From Desulfoprunum benzoelyticum (GTDB taxonomy: Bacteria; Desulfobacterota; Desulfobulbia; Desulfobulbales; Desulfocapsaceae): a DNA stretch of 64,000 nt. Location: assembly GCF_014201505.1 (NCBI RefSeq), contig NZ_JACHEO010000001.1:434001-498000 (forward strand), read 5' to 3'. The position numbers and the translations under genes are program-made. The notes under the pieces were generated by a model. The model ran no database searches. It had not been told where the DNA came from and was given only the letters and a program-made list of their open reading frames with translations. Below, one piece after another: positions 55,707-64,000 of the stretch; positions within the stretch are counted from its first letter, which is position 1; every line of letters begins with the position of its first letter.

Positions 55707-57782
55707 TCAACCTTCCTGCATCTTCGAGATATCGCCGATCCGCAGGATCAACTCGCCGATGGCGGTCAGCAGATTCAGCCGGTTGCGGCGGATATCGAGA
55801 TCATCGGTCATGACCATGACGTCATCGAAGAACCGGTCGACCGGCTGTTTCAGCTGCAGCAGGTCTTTCAGGGCGCCGAGGTAGTCGCGCTCGGCGAGTC
55901 TGGTCTCGACCTTCTCCCTGACCTGCAGATAGGCGACGTGCAGTTCCTTCTCGGCCTCGGCCTGCAGCAGCGAGGACTCGACCCGGGTATCACCGTTGTC
56001 TTTGACGATATTGCGGATGCGCTTGTAGGCGGCGGCGAGGACAGCGAAGGCGTCCTCGGAGCGGATCCGGCGGAAGGCCTCGATCCGCTCCAGGCTGTCG
56101 ATGACATCGTCGAAACCGACCGAAACCACCGCCTCGACGGCCTCGACATCCATCCCCTTGGCGGCGCAGTCGTTGACGAACCGGCCCTCGATGAAGGCCA
56201 TCACCGCCTTCACGGTCGCCGCCCCGGCATCGACCTTGTCGCCGTACAGGGCCAGCGCCTTGTGCACGACCTCCGACAGCGACAGCCTGTAGCCCTTGCC
56301 GGCAATGAGATTGAGAACCGCCAGGGACAGGCGCCGCAGACCGAAGGGATCGGCGGTTCCGGTCGGCACCTGGCCGATCCCGAAGCAGCCGGCAATGGTG
56401 TCGATCCGGTCGGCCAGGCCGAGGATCGCCCCGACGTCCGAGGCCGGCAGCTCGGCCCCGGCCCGTTTCGGCATGTAGTGTTCCTGGATCGCCATCGCCA
56501 CCGCCTCCGGTTCGCCGTCACGCTGGGCATAGGCCCGTCCCATGACCCCTTGGAGGGACGGGAATTCCCCAACCATGCTGGTCAACAGGTCGGCCTTGCA
56601 GAGGCTGGCGGCACGGCAGGCGGAGATCGTCAGTTCGGGGCGGAGGATTTCGCACAGCATCCGGGTCAGTTTGACCACCCTCTCGGTCTTTTCCCGCATC
56701 GTCCCCAGTCTGGCCTGGAAGACGATGCCGCCGAGCTGGTCCCGGCGCGCTTCCAGGGTGGTTTCCCGGTCGGTGTTGAAGAAGAACAGGGCGTCGGACA
56801 GCCGCGCCCGCAGTACCCGCTGGTGCCCCTTGCGGCTGACATCGGGGTTGTCGACCCGGGTATTGTTGACGGCGACGAAACCGGGCAGCAGCCGCCCCGC
56901 ACCATCGACGACCGGGAAGTATTTCTGGTGCTCGCGCATCGAGGTGATCAGCACCTCGGCCGGCACCTGGAGAAACTTGTCCTCGAAGGTGCCGCAGATC
57001 CCGAACGGATATTCGACCAGGTTGGTGACCGTATCGACCAGTTCCTCGTCGACGGCGACCCGGGCGTCACCCGCCCCGGCGAAGGTCTGCACCGCCTTCT
57101 CAATCTCCTGCACCACCGCCTGCCGGCGTTCGAACGGATCGACCAGGACATGGTGATCGCGCAACTGCTCCACATAGGTGGCAGCCCCGGTCACCGTGAA
57201 GGGCACATGGGCCATGAAGCGATGACCGCGGCTCTGGGCCGAGGAGACGATCCCTTCGTGCTGAACGGTGATGACCTCGCTGCCGAACAGCGCGGTCAGC
57301 CACTGGATCGGCCGGGCGAAGGGGTGGATATTGCTGCCCCAGCGCATCGACTTGGCGAAGGTCATCTCGATGATCAGCTGCAGCAGCAGTTCAGGCAGCA
57401 GTTCCGCCGTCGGCCTGCCGGCAACTTCCCGTACAAGCATCAGATACTCGCCCTTCGCCGTCTCCACGACCTGCAGGTCGTTGACCGTCACCCCTTTCGA
57501 GCGGGCGAAGCCTTCGACGGCCCGCGTCGGTCGGCCGTCCCGGTCGAAGGCGGCGGCCTTCGACGGACCGAGCAGTTCCTCGCGGCTGTCCTGTTGCCGC
57601 TCGACCAGGCCAAGGACGATCAGGGCCAGCCGTCGCGGGGTGCCCTTGACCAGGACCTCGCCGTGGGCCAGGTTGAGGGCCTGAGCCTTCCTGACAAAAT
57701 TGTCGCGCAGTTGGGTCAGGGCCGGCTCGATGAACCCCGCCGGCAGTTCCTCGGTACCAATTTCAAACAGTAAATCGCGCAT
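55707..57782 (-). CDS. glyS: glycyl-tRNA synthetase beta subunit
   Basis: The large subunit of the bacterial alpha2beta2 glycyl-tRNA synthetase (691 aa). It starts MRDLLFEIGTEELPAGFIEPAL, contains the HD-like domain with REHQKYFPV and the C-terminal anticodon-binding part. The alpha subunit glyQ is not next to it, though it is usually beside glyS. It follows the FolE2-like gene by 52 bases on the same strand. Confidence 0.97.
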   Translation of the reverse strand: MRDLLFEIGTEELPAGFIEPALTQLRDNFVRKAQALNLAHGEVLVKGTPRRLALIVLGLVERQQDSREELLGPSKAAAFDRDGRPTRAVEGFARSKGVTVNDLQVVETAKGEYLMLVREVAGRPTAELLPELLLQLIIEMTFAKSMRWGSNIHPFARPIQWLTALFGSEVITVQHEGIVSSAQSRGHRFMAHVPFTVTGAATYVEQLRDHHVLVDPFERRQAVVQEIEKAVQTFAGAGDARVAVDEELVDTVTNLVEYPFGICGTFEDKFLQVPAEVLITSMREHQKYFPVVDGAGRLLPGFVAVNNTRVDNPDVSRKGHQRVLRARLSDALFFFNTDRETTLEARRDQLGGIVFQARLGTMREKTERVVKLTRMLCEILRPELTISACRAASLCKADLLTSMVGEFPSLQGVMGRAYAQRDGEPEAVAMAIQEHYMPKRAGAELPASDVGAILGLADRIDTIAGCFGIGQVPTGTADPFGLRRLSLAVLNLIAGKGYRLSLSEVVHKALALYGDKVDAGAATVKAVMAFIEGRFVNDCAAKGMDVEAVEAVVSVGFDDVIDSLERIEAFRRIRSEDAFAVLAAAYKRIRNIVKDNGDTRVESSLLQAEAEKELHVAYLQVREKVETRLAERDYLGALKDLLQLKQPVDRFFDDVMVMTDDLDIRRNRLNLLTAIGELILRIGDISKMQEG

Positions 57783-57834
57783 AAGTCGTCGTTATCAGGG
57801 TAAAGGTATCTGTTGGCACGCGCATGGCATGAGA

Positions 57835-58563
57835 TTACACGGTTGACTCGAGGGTGGCGAAGGTCGAATACTCGTTGCCCAGATTCTCGACCCGCAGGGA
57901 AAACCAGCCGACACCGGCCAACTGCGACAGACATTCGGCGATCCGGCGGGTCAGGGTCTCGACTGACAGCATCTCCTGGCCATTGCCGGCGGCTTGCCGG
58001 GGTTCGTCGCCGATTGCGCGCTCGATATGGAGGATGAGGTCTTCGATCCAGATGAAGCTGTTGAGCCTGACCGTCACCTCGGCCCGGCCCCACTGTCCCA
58101 TCGAGCGGGGAAGCCCGCTGGTTTTCTGCCTGATCAGCGGCAGGACCACCGGTATCTCGACTTTCAGCTGCAGATCCGGCTCCTGTTCGAAAGAGCCGAT
58201 GAACGAACAGCGATAATGACAGAGGTTGAGCGAATCAGGCTTCCGTTCCTTGGCCAGAAAATAGAGGAAGGTCATCTCGAGGTGCGAGGCCTCGGCATCG
58301 AGGCGTTCCTTCATCCTCGCCATGATCTGATGGAAACTCTTCATGCCGATCTCCCCATGAAACTGGTTGAGGATCTCGACGAAACGGCTCATGTGCGTGC
58401 CCTTGAACCGGTGCGGCAGGTTCACGTACATGTTGACGGTGGCTATCGTGTTCTGGCGGGTCTTCGCCTTGTCGAGCACGGTCACCGGATAGGAGATGGT
58501 CTTGACGCCGACCTTCTTGATATTGATCCGACGATGGTCAGTCTGATTCTGGATATCCTTCAT
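57835..58563 (-). CDS. FolE2 (GTP cyclohydrolase IB)-like protein lacking the catalytic motif
   Basis: A 242 aa homologue of FolE2, recognisable from DIQNQTDHR, VGVKTISYPVTVLDK, ATVNMYVNLPHRFKGTHMSRFVEILN (residues 42-66), CHYRCSF, and SFIWIEDLILHIE (residues 169-181). In true FolE2 the segment before that reads SLCPCSKEIS..GAHNQRS, holding the catalytic Cys and His. Here (residues 140-162) it reads LPLIRQKTSG...SMGQWGRAE: both are gone, and the downstream ENP-type Glu region is also absent. The reading frame is unbroken on both sides. Start MKDIQ has AGGAA upstream. It is probably not a GTP cyclohydrolase any more; possible binding or regulatory role. Confidence 0.8.
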   Translation of the reverse strand: MKDIQNQTDHRRINIKKVGVKTISYPVTVLDKAKTRQNTIATVNMYVNLPHRFKGTHMSRFVEILNQFHGEIGMKSFHQIMARMKERLDAEASHLEMTFLYFLAKERKPDSLNLCHYRCSFIGSFEQEPDLQLKVEIPVVLPLIRQKTSGLPRSMGQWGRAEVTVRLNSFIWIEDLILHIERAIGDEPRQAAGNGQEMLSVETLTRRIAECLSQLAGVGWFSLRVENLGNEYSTFATLESTV

Positions 58564-58650
58564 CCGAGATTCCTGCGTGTGCACCCTGGTTCAAGCACCA
58601 GGCAACCGCTGTGAACCCTGTCATCGCTCATTATTTGAGACCTCCATCCT

Positions 58651-59004
58651 TCATTCGCCGAGGTATTTCCGTACCACCTTGAGCAGGTCGCCGATATCGG
58701 GCGACTTGACCACATACTCATCGGAGGCCCATGCCCCCAGGTCCTGCTTGTATTCGTGATACGCACTGTTGAGGATGATCGGGACAGCGGCGTTCTCCAT
58801 TTTCAACTGCCGCAAAACCTCGATGCCGTTCAGACCCGGCATCTGGATGTCGAGGACCACCAGATCCGGCCTGTCGCTCTTGAATTTTTCGATGGCCTCG
58901 TCGCCATTGTAGGCACAGACCACCTCGTATCCTGCGTCCACGAACTCTTCACGGTACAGAAGCTGGATGCTCGTATCGTCATCGACCAGCAGTATCTTTT
59001 TCAC
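58651..59004 (-). CDS. single-domain response regulator (CheY-like)
   Basis: A 117 aa receiver domain without an output domain. Acidic pair D8/D9 (VDDDT), phospho-acceptor VVLDIQMPG, switch Ser in ILNSAY, and Lys in YVVKSPD. It is a phosphorelay intermediate or acts by protein contact. No kinase is nearby. It has AGGAG before the ATG, in the 5' region that also holds a 17-bp inverted repeat. Confidence 0.92.
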   Translation of the reverse strand: MKKILLVDDDTSIQLLYREEFVDAGYEVVCAYNGDEAIEKFKSDRPDLVVLDIQMPGLNGIEVLRQLKMENAAVPIILNSAYHEYKQDLGAWASDEYVVKSPDIGDLLKVVRKYLGE

Positions 59005-59023
59005 ATCCTTCTCCTTTCGATTT

Positions 59024-59075
59024 AGGAGCCGTTACGAAATATCATGGACATTTTTTTTATTTCGTTACGGCTCCT
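59024..59075. repeat. 17-bp inverted repeat between response regulator gene and galT
   Basis: Arms at 59024-59040 (AGGAGCCGTTACGAAAT) and 59059-59075 pair with one mismatch around an 18-base AT-rich loop with a run of eight T. No conventional terminator on either side. Arm sequence looks like a dispersed REP/MITE-type element or transposon end, or a transcript-processing structure. Confidence 0.6.
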
Positions 59076-59124
59076 TATGCCGAACCTGAAAATTGATTCG
59101 GCCAGGCTGTTTTCTGACATCGGC

Positions 59125-60123
59125 TTAGAGGGCCTCACGCAAATACTCGGCCGCCTCCTCAGGGGGCAGGGGATTGATGTAAAACCCGGAGCCCCATTCA
59201 AACCCGGCGATGGATGTCAATTTCGGGACGATCTCAAAATGCCAGTGGAAATGCTCGACACCGCCGAACCGGAGGGGTTCGGTGTGCAATACAAAGTTAT
59301 AGGGGACATTGGGAATGCAGGCATTCAGCCGCCGCAGGGTCTCGGAGAACTGCGACGAGAGGGAGAGGAGGTGGAAATCATCGAGCTTGCAATAGGTTGA
59401 GGAATGCTGTTTCGGCAGGACCCACATCTCGAACGGGGTCCGGGGGGCGAAGGGGGTGATGGTGATGAAATGCTCGTTCTGGCACACCACCCTCACATCC
59501 TGCTGCATCTCCTGCCTGATGATATCGCAGAACACACAGCGTTCCTTGTACTGGAAGTAGGAGAGCGAGCCCGCCAGCTCCGAAACGATCATCCGCGGCA
59601 GTATCGGCAGGGCGATCAACTGCGAGTGCGAATGTTCCAGCGAGGCCCCGGCAGCGCGGCCGTAATTCTTGAAGACCATGACATAGCGGAAGCGCGGGTC
59701 CTTCTCCAGGTCGGCAATCCGCTCCTTGAAGGCCTTGAAGACGAAAAAAATCTTCTCCGGCGGCATCTGGGTCAGGCTTTCGTCATGATTCGGACTTTCA
59801 ACGATGACCTCGTGGGCGCCGATGCCGTTCATCCGGTCATACAGCCCTTCCCCTTCCTTGCCGAGATCGCCCTCGATGACCAGGGCCGGATATTTATTGG
59901 GTACGACCCTGACCTGCCAGCCGGGCTTGTTCGGGCCCCGGTCTCCCCCAAGCCTGTAGGCCAGGACCTCCGGCGGCGTCGTATTCTCGTTGCCGGGACA
60001 GAGCGGGCAGAAACCACCGAGAGAGGTATGGGTCTCGATCGTAAAATCACTCGGCCGCTTTCTCCGCTCCTTGGAAATGATGATCCAACGGCCGAGGACA
60101 GGGTCCCTGCGCAGCTCAGGCAT
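59125..60123 (-). CDS. galT: galactose-1-phosphate uridylyltransferase
   Basis: HIT-superfamily enzyme of the Leloir pathway, 332 aa. It has the zinc Cys pair FCPLCPGNE, the FKNYGRAAGASLEHSHSQL block with the active-site HSHSQ, a second Cys pair CVFCDII and the GGVEHFHWHFEIVP C-terminal block. In anaerobes of this kind homologues may use other nucleotidyl acceptors. It follows the DksA-like gene with a 3-base gap. Confidence 0.95.
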   Translation of the reverse strand: MPELRRDPVLGRWIIISKERRKRPSDFTIETHTSLGGFCPLCPGNENTTPPEVLAYRLGGDRGPNKPGWQVRVVPNKYPALVIEGDLGKEGEGLYDRMNGIGAHEVIVESPNHDESLTQMPPEKIFFVFKAFKERIADLEKDPRFRYVMVFKNYGRAAGASLEHSHSQLIALPILPRMIVSELAGSLSYFQYKERCVFCDIIRQEMQQDVRVVCQNEHFITITPFAPRTPFEMWVLPKQHSSTYCKLDDFHLLSLSSQFSETLRRLNACIPNVPYNFVLHTEPLRFGGVEHFHWHFEIVPKLTSIAGFEWGSGFYINPLPPEEAAEYLREAL

Positions 60124-60126
60124 ATC

Positions 60127-60492
60127 TCAACCCTGCCCCTGTGCCTTTTCTTTCGTTTCCTGCAATGTTTTGCAGTCAATGCAGAGCGTCGTCACCGGAC
60201 GGGCCTCGAGCCGTTTGAGACCGATCTCCTCCCCGCATCCTTCGCAAATGCCGTATTTATCGTCTTCGATCCTGCCCAGAGCCTCGTCGATCTTGGAGAG
60301 CAGGCGTCGTTCCCGATCACGGATGCGCAGCTCAAAACTCCTGCCGGACTCGACAGTGGCACGATCATTGGGATCGGGGATATTTGTCGTCTGGTCGGTC
60401 ATTTCCGACAGCGTCTTACCGGCTTCGTCAAGGATCTCATCACGTTTCTGCAAAAGCTGGAGCCTGAATTTTTCGAGCTGCTCTTTCTCCAT
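60127..60492 (-). CDS. DksA/TraR-family zinc-finger protein
   Basis: A 121 aa RNA-polymerase-binding type protein. Coiled coil (LEKFRLQLLQKRDEILDEAGKTLSEM), the DxxDxA tip motif (DPNDRA), then the four-Cys zinc finger CEGCGEEI and CIDC. ATG at 60492 has AAGGAGA upstream; the longer frame reaches into the moaC region. Likely a DksA-like transcription factor, or the YocK/TraR branch. Confidence 0.93.
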   Translation of the reverse strand: MEKEQLEKFRLQLLQKRDEILDEAGKTLSEMTDQTTNIPDPNDRATVESGRSFELRIRDRERRLLSKIDEALGRIEDDKYGICEGCGEEIGLKRLEARPVTTLCIDCKTLQETKEKAQGQG

Positions 60493-60526
60493 CAACTTCT
60501 CCTTCGTTACATATAATGGTGCGAAA

Positions 60527-61030
60527 CTACCCGCGCTGTTCCCCGCGAAGGTATGTTCCGCTCTTGCCACCGGTTTTCTTCACCAGACAGATATCGCTGA
60601 TGACCATCGACTTGTCGACGGCCTTGCACATATCGTATATCGTCAAAGCCGCAACCGACACGGCTGTCAGGGCCTCCATCTCGACGCCCGTCTTGCCGCA
60701 GATCCCGATTGTAGCTCTGATATGTATCAAATTTTGATCATCTTGGAAAGCAAAGTCAACATTGCTGCTGGTTATGAGCAGGGGGTGGGTGAGGGGGATC
60801 AGCTCGTGGACCTTTTTGGCCGCCAGGATGCCGGCGATCCGGGCCACCCCGAGTACATCCCCCTTGGCCATCGCTCCCGATTTGACGAGGGCATAGGCCT
60901 CCCGGCTCATCCTGATGGCGCCGGTGGCCTCGGCTACCCGCAAGGTTTCCGTCTTGCCGCTGACATCGACCATCCGGGCATTGCCCTGGGCATCGAAGTG
61001 CGTGAATTCAGGTTCTTTTCGTTGTGCCAT
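60527..61030 (-). CDS. moaC: cyclic pyranopterin monophosphate synthase
   Basis: Second step of molybdenum cofactor synthesis (167 aa). Conserved stretches: [47 protein letters not shown] and [26 protein letters not shown], including the catalytic Lys and Asp. ATG at 61030 has GGAGAAGG just upstream. No other moa genes are visible here. Confidence 0.97.
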   Translation of the reverse strand: MAQRKEPEFTHFDAQGNARMVDVSGKTETLRVAEATGAIRMSREAYALVKSGAMAKGDVLGVARIAGILAAKKVHELIPLTHPLLITSSNVDFAFQDDQNLIHIRATIGICGKTGVEMEALTAVSVAALTIYDMCKAVDKSMVISDICLVKKTGGKSGTYLRGEQRG

Positions 61031-61046
61031 ACCTTCTCCGCCCCCG

Positions 61047-62168
61047 TTATTTTCCCAGGACCTCGTTAAACAGCCGGGTAAAAAACCCTTCCCGCTCCTT
61101 GTGCTGGCCATGCTTCTCGCACAGCGTGTCGAACTTGCGCAGGGCCTCTTTCTGCTCTTCGCAGAGGTTGGTCGGCGTCTGGACCTGCAGTTCGACGATC
61201 ATGTCCCCCCGACCGTGCCCGCGCAGACTCGGAACCCCTTCCTTGCGCAGGGTAAAGATGTCTCCCGACTGGCTGCCGGCCGGGATATCGAGCTTTTTCT
61301 TGCCATGGACGGTCGGCACCTCGACGGTCGTCCCCAGGGCGGCATGTATCATCGATACCGGTAGGCGGCAGTAGATGGTATCGCCGTCGCGTTTGAAGAA
61401 CTCGTGGTCCTGGACGTGAATGATGACGTAGAGATCCCCCGCCTGGCCACCGCGACGCCCGCCTTCGCCCTCGGCGCGCAGACGCATCCGGGCCCCGGTG
61501 TCGACGCCGGCCGGGATCTTGATGATGACCTTCTTTGTCTGCTCGACCAGGCCGACGCCGTCGCAATCGCCGCACGGGTCGGTTATCAGCTGGCCCTCGC
61601 CCCGACATGTCGGACAGGTCGTGCTGACCTGGAAAAATCCCTGCGACCGGATAACCTGGCCCCGGCCGTTGCAGGTCGGGCAGGTGGTCTTCGGATGTCC
61701 CGGCCTGGCTCCGGTGCCGTCGCAGGTCCAGCAGGTATCGCGGCGGGTCAGTTCGACCTCCTTCGATGCCCCGTGCACCGCCTCCATAAAGGTCACCGAC
61801 AGGTCATAGCGCAGGTCGTTGCCCTGAATGGGGCCGTCGCGGCGGGCCTGTCCCCGCCCCCCGCCAAAGCCGAACAGATCACCGAAGATATCGCCGAAAC
61901 TGGAGAACACATCCTCGAAATTTCCAGGCCCGCGGTAGCCGCTGTTTTTCAGCCCGTCATGACCGTAGGTGTCATAGATCTGCCGTTTCTTTTCGTCGCT
62001 GAGGACTTCATAGGCCTCGGTGCATTCCTTGAACCGAGCCTCGGCCTCCTTATCGTCGGGGTTACGATCGGGATGGTATTTCATCGCCAGTTTGCGATAG
62101 GCCTTCTTGATCTCGGCGACGCCGGCGTTGCGACTGACTGAAAGAATCTCGTAATAATCGGTGCTCAT
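61047..62168 (-). CDS. dnaJ: chaperone DnaJ
   Basis: Hsp40 co-chaperone for DnaK (373 aa). J domain with HPD ([10 protein letters not shown]), a Gly/Phe-rich linker ([12 protein letters not shown]), four CxxCxGxG zinc repeats ([32 protein letters not shown]) and the C-terminal substrate domain. It lies between moaC and rpoZ on the same strand. dnaK is not in the window. Confidence 0.97.
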   Translation of the reverse strand: MSTDYYEILSVSRNAGVAEIKKAYRKLAMKYHPDRNPDDKEAEARFKECTEAYEVLSDEKKRQIYDTYGHDGLKNSGYRGPGNFEDVFSSFGDIFGDLFGFGGGRGQARRDGPIQGNDLRYDLSVTFMEAVHGASKEVELTRRDTCWTCDGTGARPGHPKTTCPTCNGRGQVIRSQGFFQVSTTCPTCRGEGQLITDPCGDCDGVGLVEQTKKVIIKIPAGVDTGARMRLRAEGEGGRRGGQAGDLYVIIHVQDHEFFKRDGDTIYCRLPVSMIHAALGTTVEVPTVHGKKKLDIPAGSQSGDIFTLRKEGVPSLRGHGRGDMIVELQVQTPTNLCEEQKEALRKFDTLCEKHGQHKEREGFFTRLFNEVLGK

Positions 62169-62195
62169 ATCAACTCAAGGACAGGATGGTCTTCA

Positions 62196-62462
62196 TTACT
62201 CGACAGCGCTGCGCTCTGTATCTTCTGCAGGCTTCGGCTGTTCCTTGACGGAGGTGTCGGGCAGATTGTCGACATTGCCCATCGTCACCCTGCCGGCGGC
62301 GATCTCCCGCAAGGTCATGACAATCTCCTTGTTCTTCCCGGCGACCAGAAAGGGTTCCCCCTGACGGTGCTGCTTGATCCGTTTGACTGCCAGGTGGATC
62401 AGATTGAATCGGTTGTCGTCACCGACCTGCGCAAGACAATCTTCCACTGTGATTCTCGCCAT
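62196..62462 (-). CDS. rpoZ: RNA polymerase omega subunit
   Basis: An 88 aa protein starting [29 protein letters not shown], the classic omega motif. It helps assemble RNA polymerase and forms part of a ppGpp site. It lies between dnaJ and purA on the same strand. Confidence 0.97.
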   Translation of the reverse strand: MARITVEDCLAQVGDDNRFNLIHLAVKRIKQHRQGEPFLVAGKNKEIVMTLREIAAGRVTMGNVDNLPDTSVKEQPKPAEDTERSAVE

Positions 62463-62533
62463 ATGCTTCTATCCTTGTCTGATTTGTAACAATCGAAAAC
62501 TGCGGTTGTGAAACGCACTTCTGTCTGCCGGTG

Positions 62534-63892
<1,359 letters not shown>

Positions 63893-63918
63893 TCAAATCC
63901 ACACGAGACAAACTCGTA

Positions 63919-63947
63919 AATATAGCCAAATCAATCGATAAAGTCAA
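63919..63947 (-). promoter_or_regulatory. probable purA promoter
   Basis: On the minus strand TTGACT (-35) and TATATT (-10) with a 17-base spacer, about 90 bases before the purA start. Each box matches at five of six positions. Confidence 0.65.
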
Positions 63948-64000
63948 TTGCTCAAAACTATCCCTGCTTATCCAGACAACTACTTGTTTTTAAAGATTAT

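Overview
The window reads as one chromosomal stretch of a GC-rich, anaerobic, didermic bacterium, most likely Desulfobacterota (sulfate-reducer-like, e.g. a Desulfobulbales relative; this is inference). Signs: a tetraheme cytochrome c3-like protein, a ResB/CcsA cytochrome c maturation pair, menaquinone synthesis by the futalosine route (mqnA, mqnC, mqnE with UbiA- and UbiX-family genes), a separate glycyl-tRNA synthetase beta subunit, and a UGA-decoded selenoprotein. Nearly all bases are in tightly packed housekeeping operons; one stretch (about 19.6-27.5 kb) looks acquired.

Layout. 0.15-4.15 kb: a four-gene envelope operon (ABC ATPase, FtsX/MacB-like permease, LolA-like protein, outer-membrane beta-barrel). 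4.4-7.5 kb: an SDR with an altered active site, a nitrilase fused to a decayed nucleotidyltransferase-like domain, a HEAT-like protein and a membrane protein. 7.9-9.7 kb: shikimate kinase, YgbA-type protein, YfcH-type epimerase. 9.7-17.5 kb (minus): purC, DUF3108, ubiA, ubiX, mqnA, mqnC, mqnE, rpoD. 17.9-19.4 kb: malQ. 19.56 kb: tRNA-Glu(CTC), whose last 47 bases are repeated exactly at 27494-27540; between the copies lie a peptide-type ABC importer, an IS256 transposase relic, an MFS transporter and a hypothetical gene.

27.9-31.7 kb is a peroxide-defence cluster: a PerR-type regulator, a peroxiredoxin whose peroxidatic residue is selenocysteine (in-frame UGA at 28901 followed by a SECIS-like hairpin with a GGUC loop), and katG. 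PerR-box-like palindromes sit at the perR promoter and upstream of the peroxiredoxin gene. 31.8-33.4 kb holds several small unknown proteins. 33.5-37.8 kb: fabD, lspA, ileS. 38.1-42.4 kb: ftsE, ftsX, an EnvC-like activator and a C-terminal processing protease, a cell-division operon. Then era and a divergent RNase R/II-family gene, a membrane-anchored HTH protein with a Ca-binding loop plus an exported partner, two amino acid/metabolite exporters, a proline-rich glycine-zipper protein and an atypical diadenylate-cyclase-like protein.

51.6-64 kb: rpmB, resB, ccsA, cytochrome c3 and, on the minus strand, glyS, a FolE2 homologue that has lost its catalytic motif, a response regulator, galT, a DksA/TraR protein, moaC, dnaJ, rpoZ and purA. 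The most distinctive items are the PerR/selenoperoxiredoxin/KatG unit, the tRNA-Glu island, the active-site-less FolE2, the HTH-TM-EF-hand pair and the DAC-like protein.
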